A DNA stretch of 33,758 bases from Mycoplasmatota bacterium. GTDB lineage: Bacteria > Bacillota_I > Bacilli_A > Izemoplasmatales > Hujiaoplasmataceae. The stretch spans positions 1 to 33,758 of the forward strand of contig JAEIOE010000023.1 of the NCBI GenBank assembly GCA_016342455.1, given 5' to 3'. Both the position numbers and the translations under genes were made by a program. This document shows, one piece after another, positions 18,770 through 26,780 of this stretch. The notes under the pieces were generated by a model, which was not told where the DNA came from, did no database searches, and saw only the letters and a program-made list of their open reading frames with translations. Every line of letters begins with the position of its first letter. Positions within the stretch are counted from its first letter, which is position 1.

Positions 18770-18774
18770 GTTTT

Positions 18775-18789
18775 CCCCCTTCAAGGGGG
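18775..18789 (-). promoter_or_regulatory. hairpin that can hide the ribosome binding site of the 998-aa binding protein
   Basis: On the minus strand CCCCC (18785-18789) faces GGGGG (18775-18779) across TTGAA; the whole 15-mer is palindromic apart from its centre. GGGGG is the only Shine-Dalgarno-like element of the downstream gene, 5 nt before its ATG at 18769. When folded, initiation should be reduced. The CCCCC arm shares 2 nt with the neighbouring GC-rich hairpin (18788-18805), so the two compete slightly. Confidence 0.65.
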
Positions 18790-18805
18790 CCGCCAATCGG
18801 CGGCC
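18788..18805 (-). other. GC-rich intergenic hairpin after the binding-protein gene
   Basis: GGCCGCC and GGCGGCC arms form a perfect 7-bp, all-GC stem with a 4-nt loop, 7 nt after the stop codon of the solute-binding protein gene. No T-run follows, so it is not a standard terminator. In other sugar operons, stable hairpins just after the binding-protein gene block 3' exonucleases and raise binding-protein levels over permease levels; the position here fits that role (inference). Such a GC-only element stands out strongly in this AT-rich DNA. Confidence 0.7.
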
Positions 18806-18812
18806 TATTTAT

Positions 18813-20351
18813 TTAACCGTTTAAATCATCAATTAATACTTGTAATATTTCTTTTGCATTTTCCATTGCTGCTTGTGCTTCTGTTTGTAATGTATCTTTT
18901 ATCGCTGCGTAAGAAGTATCACCAATTCTTGTATTGTATAGGTATGAATACGCAACTGAATATGCTTCATCAAAACCAACTGATTCTTTGTTGATCCAAT
19001 ATGCACCATTTTTAAGTGATTCGATAAATTCTGGAGAAACAAATCCAGGAGCTGTAATTCCATAAGGGATTTTTTCCCATATTTCATTAACACCTTGACC
19101 ATTAATTCCGTAATCTACTACTGGATAACCATAGTTATTCGCTGATATAAATACTTGTGTAGAAAAATCTTCGAATAATTGATATCTTGTTAATAAGCCT
19201 TCTTGGCTAAAAGACATCCATTTCAGTAATTGATAAGCTGCTTTTGGGTTTTCAGAAGTGGAAGAGATACCTGCGATATCTGTATTACCACCGGTAACAC
19301 CATTTGGTCCAGGATAAACATCCCATTCAAATAACATTTGGTCGAAATAATCTTTTACAAACCATGATGCATCGGCCCACATAGCTACTTTACCATTATA
19401 AGCAGGTTCAAAGCTTGAATCTAAGTACCAATCTTCTAAATCTTCAGGTCCAAGTTCTCCAACTAAGAATCCTTCGTTAATCGCATCAGTCATCATATTC
19501 ATAGCTGATAAGAAAGCAGGATCATCAAAATGGAAATTCGTACCATCAAAACCTAAAGCTTGCCATTTGTTCGCTGCTTCTAATTCAGCAGGGGTAGTTG
19601 CTGCTTCAATTTTTAATACTTTTGCTAATTCTCTTTCATAAAAACTTGTATTGTAAGTACCAATGATATGGTAGTTTTCATTTGTAGTTGCACGAGCAAT
19701 AGCTTCCATTTGTTGGTAAGTCCAATCATATCCTGGTGCTGCAACACCTGCTGCATCTAAGATATCTAAGTTTACAATCCAAACTCTTGGATAGATAAAG
19801 GTAGGAATTGCATATCTTTTTTCGTTATACATACCTAATTCACTAACTGAATCAAATACATATTGAGTATCAGGATCATTGTCATAATATTCCGTCATAT
19901 CCGCTAAGATATTATAAGGCAAGAAACTTGCGATACGGTTTACTAAGAATGCATCTGGTAATGTTCCAGCTTCTGAAGCTGCGATAAAGTTTGCATCCCA
20001 TTCTTCTGAAGAAGCACCCATCATTTGAATTTCTACCGTAATATTAGGGTATTTTTCTTCAAAGGCATTAATCATTAAAGATTCAATAGTTACCACATCA
20101 GCTGATGTATGTTGCCAAGTTGAATACGTTAAGGTAATTTCTTGTTCTGTCCAATCTTCAATACCATTTGCATCTTCATCCCAGTAAGTTGCTACAAGTG
20201 GTGCTGTCGTTTGAGTTCCGTTTTGCGTAGTTGTATCATTCACTCCACTAGTCGTTACAGTAGTTTGACCCTCTGAAGTTGTCTCTTCTCCACAACTTAG
20301 AATACTAAAGGCTGAGAATACAAGTACCAAAGCAATTATTATTTTTTTCAT
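18813..20351 (-). CDS. lipoprotein solute-binding protein of a sugar ABC transporter
   Basis: 512 aa with a lipoprotein signal and lipobox ILSC (Cys20), followed by a Thr-rich linker (about 27-52). The mature protein is a type-1 extracellular binding protein: LTYSTWQHTSADVV and EKYPNITVEIQMMG near the start, the hinge-region YAIPTFIYPRVWIVNLD, and the C-terminal NPKAAYQLLKWMS. A short ...YWDEDANGIEDWTEQ insert precedes the domain. It would bind the imported oligosaccharide outside the membrane and deliver it to one of the permease pairs. The gene lies between the second DUF5060 enzyme gene and the 998-aa binding protein gene, and is followed by the strong hairpin at 18788-18805. Confidence 0.9.
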   Translation of the reverse strand: MKKIIIALVLVFSAFSILSCGEETTSEGQTTVTTSGVNDTTTQNGTQTTAPLVATYWDEDANGIEDWTEQEITLTYSTWQHTSADVVTIESLMINAFEEKYPNITVEIQMMGASSEEWDANFIAASEAGTLPDAFLVNRIASFLPYNILADMTEYYDNDPDTQYVFDSVSELGMYNEKRYAIPTFIYPRVWIVNLDILDAAGVAAPGYDWTYQQMEAIARATTNENYHIIGTYNTSFYERELAKVLKIEAATTPAELEAANKWQALGFDGTNFHFDDPAFLSAMNMMTDAINEGFLVGELGPEDLEDWYLDSSFEPAYNGKVAMWADASWFVKDYFDQMLFEWDVYPGPNGVTGGNTDIAGISSTSENPKAAYQLLKWMSFSQEGLLTRYQLFEDFSTQVFISANNYGYPVVDYGINGQGVNEIWEKIPYGITAPGFVSPEFIESLKNGAYWINKESVGFDEAYSVAYSYLYNTRIGDTSYAAIKDTLQTEAQAAMENAKEILQVLIDDLNG

Positions 20352-20363
20352 ATTTTTCCTCTC

Positions 20364-22277
20364 TCACTTCAAGATAAAAGCGTAATCTTCGCTAATATCT
20401 AAATTTTCTATTGTAAATACTCCATTTGTAATTGTAACTGTAGTAACTGATAAGATATCACCTGTTTTGGTGTCAAAAACAGATAGAGTATAAGTTCCAT
20501 TGTCGAATGGTATCTCCACTGTGATATCTTGTATCACATCAGGAGAACTATTCCAGTAATTCCACATCTTATTGTAAATTAGTCCATAGATTTCATTTTC
20601 TAAGAGATAACCGATTATGAAGATATCATCATCACTTGTTGTTACTTGATTATTCTCTTGTAGTAACGTGTAGTTCTTATTGGCAACATCCATGTAAGTA
20701 GCGTAGGTGGAAGCCCCTTCCATTTGGAACCATAGATCATATCTATCAATCCAAGTGTCCCACCACCATTGATTCGCAGAACCAGCACTAGAGAGTAAGC
20801 CTCCCCACATACCTTGGTGGATTGTTATTCCTTGATAATCTGAACTATAGGTAGAACTACCTGCTTGCCAATCAATACCAACTTCACCAAATAGTACAGG
20901 TTTTTGGTATTTATCCCAAAGTTTAGTCATTTCATCATTTAACATTTCATAGTAAATTTCATTAGCGAAACCATAACTATGAAACGTTGCGAAATCTAAA
21001 GAGTCTAAATCAAAGCCAGGAGTTCCAAATGTATATTTATAACTTGTGGTTACTAAATGATTATATGGATCGTTCGCATGAATAAACTGTGCCATTTCAT
21101 CTTTCCAACGAGTTACTACTAAAGATGAATAACCATCTACCCAGTCTGTTTCATTGAACAGTTCCCAGGCAAAGATATTTTCCGAGTAGCCAAATCGAGA
21201 AATCAAATACATCAATTCATTCTTATAAGCAGTTTTTGCTTCTTCATTATAGAAGAATTGTATTGGATATTCTAGCATTCCTCCATTAGCTTCGTTATAA
21301 GGATTTTCAGCCCATTCAGGATTTGTAATCGCTGAGAACTGACCATGATTAATCAATGTTAGTAATACATAGACATCAAACTCTTTTGCAGTTTCGAATA
21401 AGTAATCTAATCTTGCTAAGATGTTTTGTCTTGAATCAAAATCATCATAGGAATATTTATGTAATGAGTAAGACCAGTTTGCTAACCAAATCCTCCCCAT
21501 GTTTGCATTCACTTCATTAAGTTCTTTGAACCAGTTATAGTAATCATGTGTTGAAAGCGTTGTACTTGGCCATCCAAGATTCACTCCATTTGGAAAATAA
21601 GATTCATCACTGGCTGAAAAGATAAAGTTTCTTTTGTTTACTTGATCCACTTCGATAAATCCAGCGCTTCTTTCTGAATTATCAGAAACAGAAAAAGTAC
21701 CAGTAGTTGTTTGAAGCGTCTCTCCTCTAACAACTATCGCTGCAGAATAATTCCAAAGTCCAGCTTCATCAGGGTTGATTCTTACACGATAATGATTCGG
21801 TGTTTCATTATCCATTGTTACATGTTCTTGACCAGCTGTATAAAAGCCTTCATCATCTATTACTTCACCAACTACTCTTATTGCCAAGTACTCTTGAATC
21901 CAAAAAGCTGTTTGAGTGACACTGCATCCAGATGGTTTTGTAAACTCTACTACTACTTTTATTTCGTTATAATCATAAGGATTATAATTATCTGCTATTT
22001 TTAAATCTTCTATATCTTCAAAAAAATCTATCTCTAGTAAATTGTCTACTGAAATGTGTTCAGTAACAATTGTTGAATCAGAAAATTCAACTGCTATTAT
22101 TTCTTTGGTTGTAACTGTTTCTTCGGTTGTTTCAATCACAGTTGTTTCCACTGTATTACTTGTTGTGTCATCAGCCATAGTAGTTGTCCTTTCTGTATCA
22201 TTAGGATTACAAGCAATCATCAATACACTAATAGTTAGTATGAGTATACAGGATACTAACCTTTTGTATTTGATCAT
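20364..22277 (-). CDS. lipid-anchored DUF5060 + GH-A (GH5-like) glycoside hydrolase
   Basis: 637 aa with lipobox MIAC (Cys23) and a Thr/Glu-rich linker (about 29-58). Residues about 85-200 form a DUF5060-like beta-sandwich. Residues about 208-540 form a (beta/alpha)8 barrel with clan GH-A landmarks: RIWLANW (262-268), WELFNETDW with likely acid/base Glu376, FHSYG with His433 and Tyr435, and KPVLFGEVG with likely nucleophile Glu465. A WWWDTWID segment (505-512) is an aromatic patch that may line the sugar subsites. A small beta domain ends the protein. It should cut polysaccharide at the cell surface by a retaining mechanism; mannan is inferred only from neighbours. It overlaps the upstream GH130 gene by ATGA. 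No classical GH26, GH113 or clear GH5_7 mannanase is present, so this enzyme and 23320-25749 are the main candidates. Confidence 0.88.
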   Translation of the reverse strand: MIKYKRLVSCILILTISVLMIACNPNDTERTTTMADDTTSNTVETTVIETTEETVTTKEIIAVEFSDSTIVTEHISVDNLLEIDFFEDIEDLKIADNYNPYDYNEIKVVVEFTKPSGCSVTQTAFWIQEYLAIRVVGEVIDDEGFYTAGQEHVTMDNETPNHYRVRINPDEAGLWNYSAAIVVRGETLQTTTGTFSVSDNSERSAGFIEVDQVNKRNFIFSASDESYFPNGVNLGWPSTTLSTHDYYNWFKELNEVNANMGRIWLANWSYSLHKYSYDDFDSRQNILARLDYLFETAKEFDVYVLLTLINHGQFSAITNPEWAENPYNEANGGMLEYPIQFFYNEEAKTAYKNELMYLISRFGYSENIFAWELFNETDWVDGYSSLVVTRWKDEMAQFIHANDPYNHLVTTSYKYTFGTPGFDLDSLDFATFHSYGFANEIYYEMLNDEMTKLWDKYQKPVLFGEVGIDWQAGSSTYSSDYQGITIHQGMWGGLLSSAGSANQWWWDTWIDRYDLWFQMEGASTYATYMDVANKNYTLLQENNQVTTSDDDIFIIGYLLENEIYGLIYNKMWNYWNSSPDVIQDITVEIPFDNGTYTLSVFDTKTGDILSVTTVTITNGVFTIENLDISEDYAFILK

Positions 22278-23296
22278 TTCCCTATTTCTCCATCACGTCC
22301 AACAGACTCATGATTTTCTTTAATATAATCTACAATGTCATCAATTGTAGTATAGGCAAGTGCAACATAAGAATCAGCTGCCCCATAGTATATTGCAATT
22401 CTTCCTGTTTTTGGGTCATGAATCGTAGCACAAGGGAAGACAACATTTGATACAAACCCTCGTTCTTCATATTCTTTTTCAGGAGTTAACACATAGTTTC
22501 TACAGCGGTACTTCACCTTTGAAGGTTCATCCTTATCTAGAATAGCAGCTCCCATTGAGTAAACATAACCATTACAAGTGTTACAAACACCATGATAGAA
22601 CATTAACCATCCTTCAGATGTTTCAATAGGTGCAGGTCCTCCACCAATCTTAAGACCTTGCCACCAACCTTCGCCACCACTTTGCATGACATGACGATGT
22701 TTTCCCCAGTATACTAAATCTGGACTTTGTGATAAGAAGATATCTCCAAAAGGAGTATGTCCATTATCAGAAGCTCTTGAAAGCATTTGATAATTATTGT
22801 TAATCTTTCTTGGGAACATGACCCCATTTCTATTAAAAGGTATAAATGGATTTTCTAATCTAACAAAAGTTTTAAAATCTTTTGTTTTAGCTAAACCAAT
22901 AGCTGGTCCATGTGCTTCTGTACACCAGATAACGAAGTATTCATCATCTATTTTTACAACACGAGGGTCGTAAGCATAATATGGATTCCATGATTTTCCT
23001 GATTCATCAACCATCTCTAGTTGTTTATCTTCAAAATGCCATTGAATACCATCATTAGATCTACCTACTCTTAAATGAGGTAGGGTATAAACTGTTTCGG
23101 CTCTAAATACACCGATAAATGTTCCATCTCTCCAGGTAACGACAGCTGAATTAAAAATTCTCGCTATCCCTTTTATTGGATTTCTTTTCACAATTGGATT
23201 GTGAACAGAACGCCACATTGGCTCAATGCAGTTAAGAGGTTTATCCTCCCAAGGCATATTCTCTATTTCTTCGCTTATTATTTTATATTTGCTCAT
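22274..23296 (-). CDS. GH130 beta-mannoside phosphorylase-like enzyme (1)
   Basis: 340 aa, no signal peptide, so cytoplasmic. The five-bladed propeller pattern of GH130 is clear: RNPIKGIARIFNSAVV, RVGRSNDGIQWHF, AYDPRVV with the likely general-acid Asp, KIGGGPAPIET, FYHGVCNTCNGYVYSMGAA, VVFPCATIHD, and the closing YYGAADSYVALA. Characterised GH130 members cleave beta-mannosides, mostly by phosphorolysis to mannose-1-phosphate, which saves ATP; some subgroups are hydrolases. The TCNGxVYSMGAA segment suggests the mannooligosaccharide-phosphorylase branch (GH130_2), recalled from family knowledge and not checked. AAGGA lies 7 nt before the ATG. It stands between the two DUF5060 enzyme genes. Confidence 0.9.
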   Translation of the reverse strand: MSKYKIISEEIENMPWEDKPLNCIEPMWRSVHNPIVKRNPIKGIARIFNSAVVTWRDGTFIGVFRAETVYTLPHLRVGRSNDGIQWHFEDKQLEMVDESGKSWNPYYAYDPRVVKIDDEYFVIWCTEAHGPAIGLAKTKDFKTFVRLENPFIPFNRNGVMFPRKINNNYQMLSRASDNGHTPFGDIFLSQSPDLVYWGKHRHVMQSGGEGWWQGLKIGGGPAPIETSEGWLMFYHGVCNTCNGYVYSMGAAILDKDEPSKVKYRCRNYVLTPEKEYEERGFVSNVVFPCATIHDPKTGRIAIYYGAADSYVALAYTTIDDIVDYIKENHESVGRDGEIGK

Positions 23297-23319
23297 AACG
23301 TGTTCCTTTCTATCATAAC

Positions 23320-25749
23320 TTAAGCCGTTTTTACGAACTTAATTGCTAAATCAATATTAAAGTTTGGTAAGGTAATTGTGTAATCTCCAGTCATACCAAC
23401 AATAACCGTTTCTGTATACAGGATTGCTCCTGTAAAAGTGTCATATACTTCATAACTATAAATTCCCGCAGCACAATCAGGTATTTCGATAGTAACTGCT
23501 TGTTTTAAGCTAACAGATTGGTTATTTAGTTCATAGTCTTCATCATATACATATAGATAAAGTCTATCTTCTACTAAATATCCCATATAGCTAACATTAT
23601 TATTAGAAACATCTAATAGATCACTAAAGATATCTTCTGAATAAACAAATTGATAATCACTTCCTGATAAATCCATGTCTTCGGTAAATACTGCTACTCC
23701 TTGATACTCAGAATAGAAATCGTATTTATCAATCCAAGATTCCCACCACCAATTCATTCCAGTACCTGCACCGCCTCCAAGGGCTCCGCCCCATAGAGCT
23801 TGGTGTAGGGTTACATTGTTTGGGTCGGCTTCTACTTGTTGCTGACCACCCCAACCTTGGTAACCTACTTCGTCATAAAGAACCGGTTTGTTAAAGATGT
23901 TGAAACAATAGTTTTGTTTTACTGCTAAGTAATCTGTATGATCATAAATTCCATATCGATGAATCGAGATAAAATCGATATTGTCATCATTATAGACAGT
24001 AAAATTACTAGAAAAGAACGATTCATTGATATGTGATGTTGTGATTAAGTGTTTATATGGGTCCGTATTTTTAATAAAAGCTGCCATTTCACTATGCCAA
24101 GCAACACCATCAGTTGCATTATAAGTTTCTATCCAATCTACTTCGTTGAATAGTTCGAAACTCATAATCATATCGCTGTAACCATATCTTGCTATGGTAT
24201 AAATTAATTGATTTTTATATAGAGACTTCATTTCATCATCAGAGAAGAAATCTCCTGAATCACTGATTACGGTTGAATAAGGATTTACTCCATATCTACT
24301 GATGTACCAGTTGTTTTCAGTGTTTGGCCACATTGGATTGGTTTCTGCTGAGAACATTCCATGATTTAATAAACATAATTGAATATAGATATCAAATTCA
24401 TCTGCGTAATCCATCGTCCTGTCCATTGAGTACATTCTTGTTTGTCTGTCATCGTAATCATATAAATCATCCCAGAATATTGAATAACCCCAAGGTGCCA
24501 TCCAAAGTCTTGCATAATTCATTCCAACTGATTCCATTTGTTCAAACCATGAAAGAAAATCGTAATGCATTCTTTGAGTTGATGTATACCAAGCGACATT
24601 TTGTCCTACAGGGATATAAGTAGCTCCTGAATCAAAGACAAAGTGTCGGTTATTTGTTTCGTCTACTTTAACAAATCCTTTGAAGTCATCTGTAGTGCTT
24701 TCATTAACGGTAAAGGATTTATTGAAGCTTTGAATAATTTGACCATCTACTTCAACTACAATAGTTGCCTCATAATCTCCTATACTTTCTGGTAAGTATC
24801 TTAATCTGTAATGAGCATCTCCAATTTGTTCGAATGAAACTTGAACATCATAGTCTCTGTCAGTATCATTAACCTTACCTTCTGTATTAAATGAAGATAT
24901 GATGGAAACTGCTTTTGCAGTTTCTTTGTAATCAACATACCAGAATGCAGGCATCTTCATTACAACACCGTCTGGTGTTGTAAATAATCCATAAACATTA
25001 ATTTGTTCATAGTCATAAACATTTACAACAGCTAAGAATTCTTCTAAATTGCTTTTTGTTAAAGCAAATTCTATTTTCTCACCAACTATATTTTCAGTAT
25101 TCAAGTTAATACAGTCAATAAATAATGATTTTTCTTGTATTTCGTCTAACACATAAACTTCAAAACTATAAGTATTTCCGTTATAATCGAATTCAACGAA
25201 TTGAGAACCTGTTTGATCTGAATCATAATTAGAAATCATTTCCGCTGTTATGGGAATCTCTTCTAATACAATTTGACCATCATAACTTATAATCTTCGCT
25301 CCAAATAAATTTAAATTCTCTCCTAATTGGTAAATTGTTTTATTAGGAGGAGAAATCTCTACTTGGTCTGTTACAGTCACTAACATTGTTTTGTAAAGTT
25401 CTTCGCTATATCTCACTGTAATAGTAGCTTCACCAACACTTAGTCCTTTTACAACACCCAATGCTGAAACAGAAGCCACAGCTGAGTTAGAACTTACAAA
25501 AGTGATTGTATCTGTTGCAAGAAGTTCAAAGTTTAAAGTATATTCAATTAAGTATTCTCCATCTACTGCGATTACTCTTGTTTCATCATCTAACACTAAG
25601 TCAAAGTCATCAGTAGATAAAGTTGTATTTTGCAAAGTTGTATTAGTACTTACTACTTCAGTGGTTGTAGTTGTTTTATTAAATAAATCACAACTCACAA
25701 CCGTAAAACTAAGTAATATTACTAAAATAAGTAAGAATATCTTTTTCAT
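23320..25749 (-). CDS. lipid-anchored Ig + DUF5060 + GH-A (GH5-like) glycoside hydrolase
   Basis: 809 aa with lipobox VVSC (Cys20) and a Thr-rich linker. Domains: a Big_2-like Ig (about 50-127; FVSSNSAVASVSALGVVKG), a Big_3-like Ig (about 130-201), a DUF5060 beta-sandwich (about 205-350), a GH-A barrel (about 358-690), and a C-terminal beta domain. Barrel motifs: ARLWMAPWG (413-421), FELFNEVDW with likely acid/base Glu536, IHRYG with His597 and Tyr599, KPVLYDEVG with likely nucleophile Glu627, and NWWWESWID (666-674). It is a clear paralogue of 20364-22277 with two extra Ig domains and a different loop between WPNTE and YGVNPYS (about 475-490), hinting at division of labour. Ribosome binding site GAGGT overlaps the stop of the regulator gene 7 bp upstream. 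Substrate inferred: beta-mannan. Confidence 0.88.
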   Translation of the reverse strand: MKKIFLLILVILLSFTVVSCDLFNKTTTTTEVVSTNTTLQNTTLSTDDFDLVLDDETRVIAVDGEYLIEYTLNFELLATDTITFVSSNSAVASVSALGVVKGLSVGEATITVRYSEELYKTMLVTVTDQVEISPPNKTIYQLGENLNLFGAKIISYDGQIVLEEIPITAEMISNYDSDQTGSQFVEFDYNGNTYSFEVYVLDEIQEKSLFIDCINLNTENIVGEKIEFALTKSNLEEFLAVVNVYDYEQINVYGLFTTPDGVVMKMPAFWYVDYKETAKAVSIISSFNTEGKVNDTDRDYDVQVSFEQIGDAHYRLRYLPESIGDYEATIVVEVDGQIIQSFNKSFTVNESTTDDFKGFVKVDETNNRHFVFDSGATYIPVGQNVAWYTSTQRMHYDFLSWFEQMESVGMNYARLWMAPWGYSIFWDDLYDYDDRQTRMYSMDRTMDYADEFDIYIQLCLLNHGMFSAETNPMWPNTENNWYISRYGVNPYSTVISDSGDFFSDDEMKSLYKNQLIYTIARYGYSDMIMSFELFNEVDWIETYNATDGVAWHSEMAAFIKNTDPYKHLITTSHINESFFSSNFTVYNDDNIDFISIHRYGIYDHTDYLAVKQNYCFNIFNKPVLYDEVGYQGWGGQQQVEADPNNVTLHQALWGGALGGGAGTGMNWWWESWIDKYDFYSEYQGVAVFTEDMDLSGSDYQFVYSEDIFSDLLDVSNNNVSYMGYLVEDRLYLYVYDEDYELNNQSVSLKQAVTIEIPDCAAGIYSYEVYDTFTGAILYTETVIVGMTGDYTITLPNFNIDLAIKFVKTA

Positions 25750-25756
25750 AGTTACC

Positions 25757-26761
25757 TCAATTTATTTTTTCTACTGAATCCTTATATATGATAGTTCCTG
25801 GTATCAGGATACGGTCATATACTTTCTTTGGATTATCAATCATTTTATTAATGACCTTAACAGCTGTTGACACCATTTTTTCTATATTATGATCTACTGT
25901 TGTTATTTTAGGGTTTGATATATTCGAGAATAAAGAATTATCAAAGCCGACTACTGAACAATCTCTTGGGATTTCTACTCCCATTGATTTTAATTTTTCC
26001 ATTAATGTAAATGCGACTCTATCGCAATTACATACAAAAGCACTAGGTAATACTTTAGGAACTTCTATATCGATTAGAATCCCATGTTCATTACGGTCTT
26101 CAATAATAATAGATTTGTCTAATTCAATTTCTTTTGTAATAAGTGCTTTGTAGTATCCTAGATATCTATCTTGGATACTAGTTGTTGCATTAATAGAACC
26201 AACAAAGGCTATTTCTCTATGTCCGTTTTCTATTAAGTATTCCGTTAAACGATACCCTGAATAGAAATTGTCAGCTTGGATTGAATTTACATCAGATTTA
26301 TTTAAATAAAAATCAAAATATATTAATGGAATAGAGATATTTTCTAATAGTCTTAAGTAAGGGATTGAAAGTTGTCCAAGAACGATGATTCCATCTACTT
26401 TTTTCTCGTTGTACACTCGTGGCATGATTCCTGCTTCTTCCGTTTCTTCTTTAATAATTTCCATTATTCCAGAAGTACCGATTGTATCAAGCTTTTTGAT
26501 GATTTCTCCGCATACAGAGAAATAATAAGCTTCTTGATCTAGTACATATTTTTCGGCAATTAAAATACCAATATTGTATTGTCTATCTGTTTTCAAACTT
26601 CTCGCAGCGATATTCATTCGGTAGCCCATGTTTTCGGCTACTTCTTTTACCCTAACTCTCAGTTCTTCAGATACTCCTTCTTTGTCTGATAAAGCTTTTG
26701 AAACTGAAACTTTACTTATACCTAGTTTCTCAGCTATTTCAGACATTCCGATTCTTTTCAT
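25757..26761 (-). CDS. LacI-family transcriptional regulator
   Basis: 334 aa. The N-terminal helix-turn-helix (about 4-50) reads MSEIAEKLGISKVSVSKALS, followed by the hinge AARSLKT and a periplasmic-binding-like sensor domain with IGILIAEKY, VDGIIVLGQL, RLTEYLIENGHREIAFVG and DCSVVGFDNS, all typical of LacI/GalR proteins. It most likely senses an oligosaccharide or sugar-phosphate from this pathway and controls the promoter at 30807-30835, with 30787-30803 as a candidate operator (inference). It is the third gene of the operon and has no promoter of its own in the 19-bp gap, so it would be made together with its targets. A GGGGGT ribosome binding site precedes the ATG. Confidence 0.93.
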   Translation of the reverse strand: MKRIGMSEIAEKLGISKVSVSKALSDKEGVSEELRVRVKEVAENMGYRMNIAARSLKTDRQYNIGILIAEKYVLDQEAYYFSVCGEIIKKLDTIGTSGIMEIIKEETEEAGIMPRVYNEKKVDGIIVLGQLSIPYLRLLENISIPLIYFDFYLNKSDVNSIQADNFYSGYRLTEYLIENGHREIAFVGSINATTSIQDRYLGYYKALITKEIELDKSIIIEDRNEHGILIDIEVPKVLPSAFVCNCDRVAFTLMEKLKSMGVEIPRDCSVVGFDNSLFSNISNPKITTVDHNIEKMVSTAVKVINKMIDNPKKVYDRILIPGTIIYKDSVEKIN

Positions 26762-26780
26762 AATTTACCCCCATTTGATA

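Noticed and set aside
18770-18796. N-terminal extension MAAPLKGEN of the 998-aa binding protein
   Set aside because: It would be translated from the hairpin region, put charged residues before the signal helix, and ignore the GGGGG site 5 nt before the ATG at 18769.
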